Assembly: GCF_043876835.1 (NCBI RefSeq)
Contig: NZ_JBAWJZ010000004.1
Coordinates: 248,001-312,000, forward strand
From: Yeosuana sp043876835
Lineage (GTDB): Bacteria > Bacteroidota > Bacteroidia > Flavobacteriales > Flavobacteriaceae
Direction: 5' to 3'
Length of the DNA: 64,000 bases
Shown: one piece after another, positions 25,977-33,679 of the stretch
Layout of the letters: each line of letters opens with the position of its first letter
How positions within the stretch are numbered: the first letter of the stretch is position 1
Position numbers and translations under genes: made by a program
Notes under the pieces: generated by a model
What the model saw: the letters and a program-made list of their open reading frames with translations, nothing else
What the model was told of the DNA's origin: nothing
The model's database searches: none

Positions 25977-26531
25977 ATGGAAACATTAGCAAAAAAACTT
26001 AATGGATTTAGTTTAGAAGGGATTTCTAACACAGTAAGCGCTATTCAACAAAACCCAGAAATTGCAAAATTTGAATTACGCGCAAAAAACAAATGGATAA
26101 CAGGAGGGCACAACAGAAGTAATATACAAGGTTTTTACGGTGCTTGCCAAGAAGATACATCTCGCGTAGTTCCATTTGTGTATGATAATGATGAACCACC
26201 AATTTTACTAGGAGAAAACAAGGGAGCAAACCCTGCGGAGGTTATTTTACATGGATTGTTGGGATGTATGACTACGTCAATGATGTTATTAGCATCTGCT
26301 CATGGTATAGAAGTTTCTAGCGTTTCATCTAGTGTTGAAGCTGATTTTGATTTACAAGGCTTTTTAGGTTTAGATCCTTCTATTGAAAAAGGAAGCCAAC
26401 AAATTAGAGTGGAATTTGAGGTAGAAGGTGTTACAGAAGAACAAAAACAAGAATTGCTAAGTTTAGCAAAGCAATCTCCTGTTTATAACACAATCTTAAA
26501 CCCAACCGATGTTCGAGTTGAGATTAAATAA
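25977..26531 (+). CDS. OsmC/Ohr-family protein
   Basis: 184 residues with the OsmC fold: GANPAEVILHGLLGCMTTSMMLLA around 83-106 carries the conserved peroxidatic-type Cys (C97). The second conserved Cys of peroxidase members (CPV near the C-terminus) is Ser here (S167 in QSPVYNTIL), so a classic two-Cys hydroperoxidase cycle is doubtful; Cys57 might substitute. Function may be thiol- or ligand-related rather than peroxide removal. Preceded by an araC gene and followed by a strong terminator. Confidence 0.88.
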   Translation: METLAKKLNGFSLEGISNTVSAIQQNPEIAKFELRAKNKWITGGHNRSNIQGFYGACQEDTSRVVPFVYDNDEPPILLGENKGANPAEVILHGLLGCMTTSMMLLASAHGIEVSSVSSSVEADFDLQGFLGLDPSIEKGSQQIRVEFEVEGVTEEQKQELLSLAKQSPVYNTILNPTDVRVEIK

Positions 26532-26555
26532 GACTGTTTATTTGGCATTAATTAA

Positions 26556-26603
26556 TTACATAAAAATCTCAGAAAATTTTCTCTTTCTGAGATTTTTATG
26601 TAA
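26556..26603 (+). terminator. Terminator after osmC
   Basis: A perfect 20-pair inverted repeat: 26556-26575 with 26584-26603, loop of eight bases. The stem itself contains the T tract, so it may act in both directions. Confidence 0.8.
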
Positions 26604-26645
26604 TATTTAAAATTATGTTGCCTTTATTCAGGAAGGGTCAGCATT

Positions 26646-26703
26646 ATGCACAACTATTATGATATGAAATCGTTTTAATATTTCATGTCAGACGTTAAAC
26701 GAA
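26646..26703 (-). repeat. Palindromic intergenic repeat element, copy B (shortened, inverted)
   Basis: Read on the minus strand it starts TTCGTTTAAC (26703-26694) and ends GTTGTGCAT (26654-26646), the same ends as copy A. The middle differs: GATATGAAAT (26661-26670) and ATTTCATGTC (26679-26688) form a ten-pair inverted repeat with one mismatch. It is 58 bases against 139 for copy A, so it is a deleted or diverged relative. Confidence 0.6.
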
Positions 26704-26788
26704 GTTAGTTAAAAATTCTTACAGAATCAAGTTTTTTGAACCCTTAAAAAAGGAATCCATAATATTATCAAGTAAACACAATTAGCTT

Positions 26789-26796
26789 TACTTTTG
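26789..26796 (+). promoter_or_regulatory. Probable -7 element of ctlX
   Basis: TACTTTTG, exact TAnnTTTG match, 17 bases before the ctlX ATG and outside the repeat-bounded araC-osmC segment. Confidence 0.55.
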
Positions 26797-26813
26797 TACT
26801 TTATAATATCATT

Positions 26814-27752
26814 ATGAAACAAACTACTAACACTATTTTAATGATTCGTCCTGTAAATTTTAGGATGAACGAACAAACTGCTGTAAACAATTATTACCAA
26901 AAGGTTTTAGATAATTTACTGCCAGAAACGGTTAATGCTAAAGCACAGAAAGAGTTTGACACTTTTGTTGAAAAACTTCAGCAAGTTGGAGTGCATGTTA
27001 TTGTTGTTAATGATACTAAAGATACTGATACACCAGATTCTATTTTTCCAAACAACTGGATATCGTTTCACCAAAATGGAACTGTTGGCTTATACCCAAT
27101 GTTTGCAGAAAACAGACGTTTGGAACGACGTGATGATGTATTAGATATTCTTGAAGCCAAAGGATTTGTAATAAACGATATTGTTGATTATACAAGCGCA
27201 GAAGAGCAATCGGTTTTTCTTGAAGGTACAGGAAGTTTGTTGCTTGATCGAGTAAATAAAAAAGCTTATTGTGCAATTTCTCCAAGAGCAGACGAGGATT
27301 TGTTTATAGAGTTTTGTGAAGATTTTGATTATATGCCTGTTTGGTTTACAGCTAATCAAACCGTTAACGGAAAGCGAATGCCTATTTACCATACCAACGT
27401 CATGATGTGTTTGGGAGAAACTTTTGCTGTGATTTGTTTGTCAAGTATTGATGACAAAAAAGAGCGAAAACTTGTGGTTCAGCATTTAAAAGAAACAGGT
27501 AAAGAGATTATTGATATTTCTGAAGATCAGGTAAATTGTTTTGCAGGTAATATGTTACAAGTAAAAGGAGCTAACGATGAATTATATTTGGTGATGAGCC
27601 AATCTGCTTACGCCTCACTTACCAATACACAGTTAGAAACCCTGAAAAAACATAATAAGGCTATTGTTTCCAGTTCTTTGGATATTATTGAGGCTTGTGG
27701 CGGTGGAAGTGCAAGATGTATGATGGCTGAGGTTTTTTTACCTAAAGCTTAA
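26814..27752 (+). CDS. ctlX: Citrulline utilization hydrolase CtlX-like
   Basis: 312-residue member of the arginine deiminase/amidinotransferase superfamily named for citrulline use in Francisella. Landmarks: FPNNWISFHQNGTVGLYPM near 82-100, the LEGTGSLLLDR substrate/catalytic block, IYHTNVMMCLGE with the catalytic His, and EACGGGSARCMMAEVFLP at the C-terminus with the nucleophilic Cys. Belongs with the upstream amidinohydrolase and argS/carA in an arginine-related neighbourhood. Ends eight bases from the convergent histidine kinase gene. Confidence 0.88.
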   Translation: MKQTTNTILMIRPVNFRMNEQTAVNNYYQKVLDNLLPETVNAKAQKEFDTFVEKLQQVGVHVIVVNDTKDTDTPDSIFPNNWISFHQNGTVGLYPMFAENRRLERRDDVLDILEAKGFVINDIVDYTSAEEQSVFLEGTGSLLLDRVNKKAYCAISPRADEDLFIEFCEDFDYMPVWFTANQTVNGKRMPIYHTNVMMCLGETFAVICLSSIDDKKERKLVVQHLKETGKEIIDISEDQVNCFAGNMLQVKGANDELYLVMSQSAYASLTNTQLETLKKHNKAIVSSSLDIIEACGGGSARCMMAEVFLPKA

Positions 27753-27760
27753 TAATTAAT

Positions 27761-29812
27761 TTATTTAGATTTTGGAAGCTGTACATAAAAAGTGCTTCCA
27801 ACATTTAAGTTACTTTCAACCCAAATTTTACCGTTATTTAACTCAACGAGTTCTTTACAAATAGAAAGCCCTAAACCAGTACCTTTTTCATTCTTGGTTC
27901 CAATGGTGGTGAATGAATTATTTTTAAAGAGTTTTTCAATGTTCTCTTTTGAAATTCCTATACCCGTATCGGCAATACTAATAATACAACTACCATTACT
28001 TATGTGATTTGAAATGGTAATTGAATCTCCATTTTTACAGAATTTTACAGCATTTGCAAGCAAGTTTTGAATTACAATTTCGAACATACTTCTATCGGCA
28101 TAAACAAAATCACGTAGTGAATGGTCAATTAAATCAATGCCTTTACTGTCTAAACGTTGTTCTATTAATTTAATTTTGTCTTCAAAAACCTCTTGTACAT
28201 CAAACAAAGTTGGTTTTGGCTCTAGTGAATGCATCTGGGATTTAGACCAGTTGAGTAAATTAAAAAGCAGTAAAGAAGCATTGTTTGCATTTTCACTTAA
28301 TTCTGGAATTAAATTGTCGAATTCATCTCTAGATAATGAACCGTCTTTTAATAAATCGATAAAACCATTGATAGAAGAAAGAGAATCTTTTAAATCGTGT
28401 GAAATGATGGAGAACAACTTGTCTTTTACATTATTTACGTTTTCAAGATGTTTGGTTTGTTCTTGAAATGCTTTGTTTTGCAACTCAATTTTAATGTTCT
28501 TTTCTTCTAATTCTTGGGTGTATTTTATACTATTATTTCGTTTTAAATAAATCAAAATTAAGAAAGTAGAAACAATAGCCAATGCACCTAAAAGGGCATA
28601 AAATATTAATTGAAAACGATTTAATTTTTCATCATCTTCAATTTTAGTTTCTTTTAATAAAGTAGTGTTGTCTGTCTTTTCAATAATATTATCAAAGTCT
28701 GGATTGAGTTCTAAAGAGCTGTTAGATAAGGAGTCTTTAAAAGCATTATTATCATCAATACTATTCTTTAAATTATAATACTCTCTTTGCCAGGTGAAAG
28801 CTCTATCAAATTTTCTTTTGGTAGAATCTATAGCTTTCATGAGCTTGTAATACTTTAATAATTCTGTTTTATTATTAATGGATTTGGCAAGTGTGCCAGC
28901 TTCATAAAGCTGATTTTCGGCAAGTATTAGTTTTTTTTGATTATAGTTTAATTCACCAAGATTATTCAATGAAATTACTAAACCTAACTTGTTGTTCGAT
29001 TTTCTGTTTAAACTTAATCCTTCAAGTAAATATTTGGTAGCCGCTTCATAATCGTTAAACTTCAAATACTCACCGCCAAGTTTTGGTAATACGTTTCCTT
29101 TAATAGAATCGTTAGAATTACCAACCATTTTAATAACGGTTTCATAATATTCTATAGATTTTCTGTATTCTTTTTTAGCAGAAAATAATTCAGCCAAACG
29201 GCTATTTGATTCAATTATTTCAGGCTTTTTATGTAGCTCGGTTTGAAGTTGTAAAGCTTTTAAATAGAATTCTAAGGCTTTATCTTTAGCATGAATACTG
29301 TAATAGGCTTTAGCTAAATTACTATAAGCTGAACAAAGTTCTGGTTTTAAATTACGTTTCTCAAGTTCCTTAATAGCAGATAATGAGTACTGCAAGCCTT
29401 TGGCGTAATTCCCGCGCTTAATTTCTATTAAACCAATACTATTGTTAACTTTTGCAACACCTAATGTATCCTTTAAATCTGTATATAATGCTTTAGATTT
29501 TGCATAACCGGTAACAGCATTTATATAATCGTTTTTGTTGGCGTAAATTAAAGATTTATAATAAGTAGTTTCAGCAATTCCATGAGTGTAATTCATGCTG
29601 CTTGAAAGTTTTTCACTTTCAAAAATATATTTTAAAGCTCTGTCATATTCGCTAATATCATATAGCTTTTGAATAAGTTTTAAAGAGGTTTCAACCTTTA
29701 ATGTGTCAGATTCTTCGTAGGCTAATTGTATAAAAAGACTATCTATCTCTTTGGTTTGAGAATAACCAGAGTAAACGAGTAAAAAGAGTAATAGAGTAAT
29801 AATTTTCCTCAT
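27761..29812 (-). CDS. Orphan sensor histidine kinase with TPR sensor domain
   Basis: Start taken at 29812 (MRKIITLLLFLLVYSGYSQ, a signal peptide; 683 residues); an ATG at 29830 would add six residues. After the signal come about 350 residues of TPR-like helical repeats, periplasmic by topology, then one membrane segment (FQLIFYALLGALAIVSTFLI, near 400), a coiled coil, and HisKA with the H-box DKLFSIISHDLKDSLSSING. The HATPase domain has the N-box NLLANAVKFC and G-boxes DTGIGIS and GTGLGLSI. No response regulator or output domain is nearby, so its partner is encoded elsewhere. Confidence 0.9.
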   Translation of the reverse strand: MRKIITLLLFLLVYSGYSQTKEIDSLFIQLAYEESDTLKVETSLKLIQKLYDISEYDRALKYIFESEKLSSSMNYTHGIAETTYYKSLIYANKNDYINAVTGYAKSKALYTDLKDTLGVAKVNNSIGLIEIKRGNYAKGLQYSLSAIKELEKRNLKPELCSAYSNLAKAYYSIHAKDKALEFYLKALQLQTELHKKPEIIESNSRLAELFSAKKEYRKSIEYYETVIKMVGNSNDSIKGNVLPKLGGEYLKFNDYEAATKYLLEGLSLNRKSNNKLGLVISLNNLGELNYNQKKLILAENQLYEAGTLAKSINNKTELLKYYKLMKAIDSTKRKFDRAFTWQREYYNLKNSIDDNNAFKDSLSNSSLELNPDFDNIIEKTDNTTLLKETKIEDDEKLNRFQLIFYALLGALAIVSTFLILIYLKRNNSIKYTQELEEKNIKIELQNKAFQEQTKHLENVNNVKDKLFSIISHDLKDSLSSINGFIDLLKDGSLSRDEFDNLIPELSENANNASLLLFNLLNWSKSQMHSLEPKPTLFDVQEVFEDKIKLIEQRLDSKGIDLIDHSLRDFVYADRSMFEIVIQNLLANAVKFCKNGDSITISNHISNGSCIISIADTGIGISKENIEKLFKNNSFTTIGTKNEKGTGLGLSICKELVELNNGKIWVESNLNVGSTFYVQLPKSK

Positions 29813-30211
29813 ACAATATTTAACATACAACCATCAATATTATAATCATATAATGTTTCTTGTTGAGGGAATTAAGACTATTTTATATAAGTTGTATTTG
29901 TTAGTTATTTTTTGTTAGTCTTCCGTTTAAAAAGAGAACAATAGCAATACAGTAACAAAAGTTGCGAAAAGCCTTTGAAAAATCTAATTTTTGCGTTTTA
30001 CTACCAATAAATTAGATTAAATGAATATGGAGATTTGCAAAAATATCGACGAATAGATGAACGGTAAAAATCATAGAAAAACAACACTTTTTTTCTGAAA
30101 GGCAACCACTTTTATTCTTTTGTTTTATAAGGTTTTTATAAATATTTTTTTAGAATTATTTATATTTCTATTAATATTTAATACCTTAAAACAAAATATA
30201 AAATTTATAAT
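29813..30211. other. Long intergenic region without a recognised gene
   Basis: About 400 AT-rich bases between the histidine kinase (minus) and a small membrane-protein gene (plus). The only structure seen is a weak hairpin, AATCTAATTT (29981-29990) with AAATTAGATT (30009-30018). No plausible coding frame or tRNA was found. Confidence 0.5.
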
Positions 30212-30421
30212 ATGAATAAAACGGTAACAGTGATACTATTAGTAGTAGGAGTAGTTCTATTAGGTTATGGAATTTATACATTAATTGCACCAGAAACATC
30301 TTTTAGCCTAGGCGATCTTAGTATTGAAACTCAAGATAACACAAATGCATACATAACAATAGCCTTAGGTTTAGTAGCCGTTGCTTTAGGTTATATTGGA
30401 GGCAAAAAAACGAAGTATTAA
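30212..30421 (+). CDS. Small membrane protein, two transmembrane segments
   Basis: 69 residues. The first membrane segment is VTVILLVVGVVLLGYGIYTLI (about 5-25), followed by a short polar loop and a second segment ITIALGLVAVALGYIGG (about 48-64), then a Lys-rich cytosolic end. The pattern resembles DUF3185-type small membrane proteins, but I cannot assign a function. Located between a histidine kinase and argS; it has a clear ATG with an A-rich leader. Confidence 0.65.
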   Translation: MNKTVTVILLVVGVVLLGYGIYTLIAPETSFSLGDLSIETQDNTNAYITIALGLVAVALGYIGGKKTKY

Positions 30422-30501
30422 TTTTGTTATAAAAAGCTAAATTCTACAATTTCATAATGTCAAGCTTTTATGTTTAAATTCAAAAAACATAAAAAACTTG
30501 T

Positions 30502-30509
30502 TATCTTTG
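30502..30509 (+). promoter_or_regulatory. Probable -7 element of argS
   Basis: TATCTTTG, exact TAnnTTTG match, 22 bases before the argS ATG. Confidence 0.6.
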
Positions 30510-30531
30510 CTCCCTTAAAAAGATATAATTA

Positions 30532-32310
30532 ATGAGCCTTCAAGAAACTTTATCAATACAGGTAAAACAAGCCGTACAATCAACTTTTAGCATTTCTATA
30601 GATACAGTAGAGTTTCAAGCTACAAGAAAGGAATTTGCTGGAGATATTACAGTTGTTATTTTTCCTATGTTGCGTTTTATTAAAGGAAATCCTGTTCAAA
30701 TTGGAAATGATATTGGAAACTATTTAGTTGATAATGTTGATGAAGTTAAAGCCTTCAATGTGGTAAAAGGGTTTTTAAATATTGAAATTGAAGATTCTTA
30801 TTACATTCATTTTTTTAATGAAATAAACACCAATAACCAATTTGGTTTTGTAAATCCTACTACAAATGAAAAAGCGATTATGGTTGAATATTCTTCACCT
30901 AACACAAACAAACCACTGCATTTAGGACATGTTAGAAATAATTTGTTAGGCTACAGTGTTGCCGAAATATTAAAAGCTTCTGGAAAAAAGGTTTATAAAA
31001 CCCAAATCATCAATGATAGAGGTATACATATTTGTAAAAGTATGTTGGCTTGGAAACGTTTTGGAAATAGTGAAACACCTGAAAGTACCGGTTTAAAAGG
31101 TGATAAGTTGGTTGGTAATTATTATGTGAAGTTTGACCAAGAATATAAAAAGGAGATTCAGTTATTAATTTCTAACGGAAAAACTGAAGATGAAGCCAAA
31201 AAACAAGCTCCAATTTTATTAGAAGCACAAAATATGCTTTTAAAATGGGAAGCAGGTGATGAAGAAACGGTAGCTCTTTGGAAAAAAATGAATCAATGGG
31301 TTTATGATGGGTTTGATATTACCTATAAAAATCTTGGGGTTGACTTTGATGCACTTTATTATGAAAGTAACACCTATTTATTGGGAAAAGAATTTGTTGC
31401 AGAAGGATTAAAATCGGGTGTTTTTGTAAAAGAAGAAGATGGTTCTGTTTGGTGTGATTTAACAGAAGACGGTTTAGATAAAAAAATAGTACAACGTGCA
31501 GATGGAACTGCTGTTTACATGACCCAAGATATTGGAACTGCTATTCAGCGAATTAAGGATTTTCCCGATGTTGGCGGAATGGTTTATACGGTTGGCAACG
31601 AGCAAGATTATCATTTTAAAGTTTTGTTTTTAATCTTGAAAAAACTTGGATTTGATTGGGCAAAAAACCTGTATCATTTAAGTTATGGAATGGTAGATTT
31701 GCCTTCTGGAAAAATGAAGAGTAGAGAAGGAACCGTTGTAGATGCCGACGATTTAATTGATGAAATGGCTTCAACCGCTGGAGAAATTTCAGAAGAACTT
31801 GGTAAACTTGATGGGTATTCTGAAGACGAAAAACAAGAACTTTATAAAACTATAGGGTTAGGTGCTTTAAAATATTTCATCTTAAAAGTTGACCCAAAGA
31901 AACGTATTTTATTCGACCCAAAAGAATCCATAGACTTTCAAGGAAATACGGGGCCTTTTATTCAATACACTTATGCAAGGATTCAGTCAATTATTCGCAA
32001 AGCGGATTTTGATTATTCTAAAACATTGACAGATATAACTTTAAATGAAAAAGAAAAGGAACTTTTAAAACAGTTGCAATTATTTCCTGAAGTTATTCAA
32101 AATGCAGCAGAAATGCATAGTCCGGCTTTAATTGCAAATTACACCTATGATTTGGTAAAGGAATTTAATTCGTTTTATCAGAATGTTTCTATACTTGGCG
32201 CCGATGATTTAAATGATAAAATTTTTAGAGTTCAACTTTCTAAAAAAGTAGCGTTAACTATTAAAAATGCTTTTAAATTATTAGGTATTAATGTGCCTGA
32301 AAGAATGTAA
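30532..32310 (+). CDS. argS: Arginine--tRNA ligase
   Basis: Class I aminoacyl-tRNA synthetase charging tRNA-Arg. 592 residues with the N-terminal Add-1 domain that recognises the tRNA D-loop, the HIGH-type motif SSPNTNKPLHLGH (HLGH at about 130-133), a degenerate KMSKS-type loop SGKMKSREGT and the C-terminal anticodon-binding DALR domain with its family ending LLGINVPERM. It has its own promoter. Confidence 0.97.
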   Translation: MSLQETLSIQVKQAVQSTFSISIDTVEFQATRKEFAGDITVVIFPMLRFIKGNPVQIGNDIGNYLVDNVDEVKAFNVVKGFLNIEIEDSYYIHFFNEINTNNQFGFVNPTTNEKAIMVEYSSPNTNKPLHLGHVRNNLLGYSVAEILKASGKKVYKTQIINDRGIHICKSMLAWKRFGNSETPESTGLKGDKLVGNYYVKFDQEYKKEIQLLISNGKTEDEAKKQAPILLEAQNMLLKWEAGDEETVALWKKMNQWVYDGFDITYKNLGVDFDALYYESNTYLLGKEFVAEGLKSGVFVKEEDGSVWCDLTEDGLDKKIVQRADGTAVYMTQDIGTAIQRIKDFPDVGGMVYTVGNEQDYHFKVLFLILKKLGFDWAKNLYHLSYGMVDLPSGKMKSREGTVVDADDLIDEMASTAGEISEELGKLDGYSEDEKQELYKTIGLGALKYFILKVDPKKRILFDPKESIDFQGNTGPFIQYTYARIQSIIRKADFDYSKTLTDITLNEKEKELLKQLQLFPEVIQNAAEMHSPALIANYTYDLVKEFNSFYQNVSILGADDLNDKIFRVQLSKKVALTIKNAFKLLGINVPERM

Positions 32311-32367
32311 TACTATTTAGGCTTTTTATTCGTTTAAAGAAAGGAACTTAACTATATAAAAATCGAA

Positions 32368-33003
32368 ATGAGCAAAGAAGATAAATTATATAAAACAGCT
32401 TTTGCATTGGCTATTTTTACAATAATTTATAATATTGCTGAAGGCATTATCTCTACATATTTAGGATTTGAAGACGAAAGTTTAACCTTATTTGGTTTTG
32501 GTTCAGATAGTTTTATAGAAGTTATTTCTGGATTAGGAATAGCACATATGATTTTAAGGATTAAAAAGCATTCTGATAGTAAAAGGGACGATTTTGAAAA
32601 AACAGCTTTACGAATTACCGGATTTGCTTTTTATTTACTTGTTGTTGGTTTAGTAATTACAAGTATTTACAATATTTATATTGGTCACAAACCTATTACA
32701 ACTTTTTGGGGAGTTGTAATCTCAGTTATCTCAATACTGGTGATGTGGGTTTTGGTAATATGGAAAAGAAAGGTTGGAGGTGAATTAAATTCTGAACCAA
32801 TTTTAGCAGACGCCAATTGCACGTTGGTTTGTATATATATGTCTGTTATTTTATTGGTAAGTAGTGGTTTGTACGAACTAACCCATATTGCATATTTAGA
32901 TAGTTTAGGAACTTTATTGCTTTCATACTTTGCTTTTAAAGAAGGAAAAGAATGTTTTGAAAAAGCAAACAGCGACAAATATTGTAGCTGTAAATCGCAT
33001 TAA
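32368..33003 (+). CDS. CDF-like membrane protein lacking the cytosolic domain
   Basis: 211 residues with five or six hydrophobic segments. FGSDSFIEVISGLGIAHM resembles the HSxxD motif of TM2 in cation diffusion facilitators, and ADANCTLVCIYMS followed by DSLGTLLLSYFAF resembles TM5-TM6, but several metal-site residues differ and the usual C-terminal cytosolic metal-binding domain is missing. Instead it ends CSCKSH, a short Cys/His tail that could bind metal. It is convergent with trmL, one base apart. Substrate and transport direction cannot be assigned. Confidence 0.7.
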   Translation: MSKEDKLYKTAFALAIFTIIYNIAEGIISTYLGFEDESLTLFGFGSDSFIEVISGLGIAHMILRIKKHSDSKRDDFEKTALRITGFAFYLLVVGLVITSIYNIYIGHKPITTFWGVVISVISILVMWVLVIWKRKVGGELNSEPILADANCTLVCIYMSVILLVSSGLYELTHIAYLDSLGTLLLSYFAFKEGKECFEKANSDKYCSCKSH

Positions 33004-33004
33004 G

Positions 33005-33463
33005 CTATAATTCATTTAATTGTTTCAACCCTTCATAAATCACAATTCCAACGGCATTTGCAAGGTTAAGGCTTCTTACATTACTATTGTATATTGGAAT
33101 TTTATATGTTTTTTTTGAAAAGTTTGCAATGATGTCTTTTGGCAATCCTACAGATTCTTTGCCAAAGATTATAAACATGTCGTCTTCAAAAGGAATTTCC
33201 CAATGTGTTTTGCTGCCATGACTTGATAGAAATACCATATTTGCCCCTTTGTTTTTGTCAAAGAATTCTTCAATATTTTCATAATAAAGAATGTCTAGAT
33301 GTTGCCAATAATCTAAACCGGCACGTTTCAAACGAGTATCATCAATTTCAAAACCAAAAGGTTTTACCAAATGTAATTTAGAACCAGAAGCTAAGGCTAA
33401 CCTTCCAATGTTCCCTGTATTATTTGGTATTTCAGGTTCAATTAAAACAATATTAAGAGGCAT
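33005..33463 (-). CDS. trmL: tRNA (cytidine(34)-2'-O)-methyltransferase
   Basis: SPOUT-class enzyme that 2'-O-methylates the wobble base of tRNA-Leu isoacceptors. The 152 residues start NIVLIEPEIPNNTGNIGRLA and show the SAM-knot motifs LKRAGLDYW, FGKESVGLP and IPIYNSNVRSLNLANAVGI typical of TrmL rather than larger TrmH proteins. Its start overlaps the end of the upstream 74-aa gene by 11 bases. Confidence 0.93.
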   Translation of the reverse strand: MPLNIVLIEPEIPNNTGNIGRLALASGSKLHLVKPFGFEIDDTRLKRAGLDYWQHLDILYYENIEEFFDKNKGANMVFLSSHGSKTHWEIPFEDDMFIIFGKESVGLPKDIIANFSKKTYKIPIYNSNVRSLNLANAVGIVIYEGLKQLNEL

Positions 33464-33677
33464 TTTTATTTATTAATTTAATTATAACAAGGCGGATTAG
33501 TAAAATGAAAGGAAAACCATGAAGTACGGTATCGAACCAATCCATGAGTTTCATTCCATTAGCACCACCAGCGATCCACCTTATTTTCCCGACAATATGA
33601 GGCTCTGGAAAAAATGGAGCTAAACCTAATGTTAGGCAGAGCAATAAAACGAGTTTCCAATTATTAAATGCGCTCAT
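33453..33677 (-). CDS. Small membrane protein of unknown function
   Basis: 74 residues, overlapping the trmL start by 11 bases on the same strand, which supports co-translation. Two hydrophobic segments (WKLVLLLCLTLGLAPFF and GFPFILLIRLVIIKLI) flank a conserved-looking EPHIVGKIRWIAGGANGM loop. No function recognised. Confidence 0.7.
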   Translation of the reverse strand: MSAFNNWKLVLLLCLTLGLAPFFPEPHIVGKIRWIAGGANGMKLMDWFDTVLHGFPFILLIRLVIIKLINKNAS

Positions 33678-33679
33678 GA

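Noticed and set aside
29981..30018. Hairpin in the long gap before the 69-aa gene as a terminator or small RNA
   Set aside because: The stem is only A/T-rich with an 18-base loop and no T tract or promoter.
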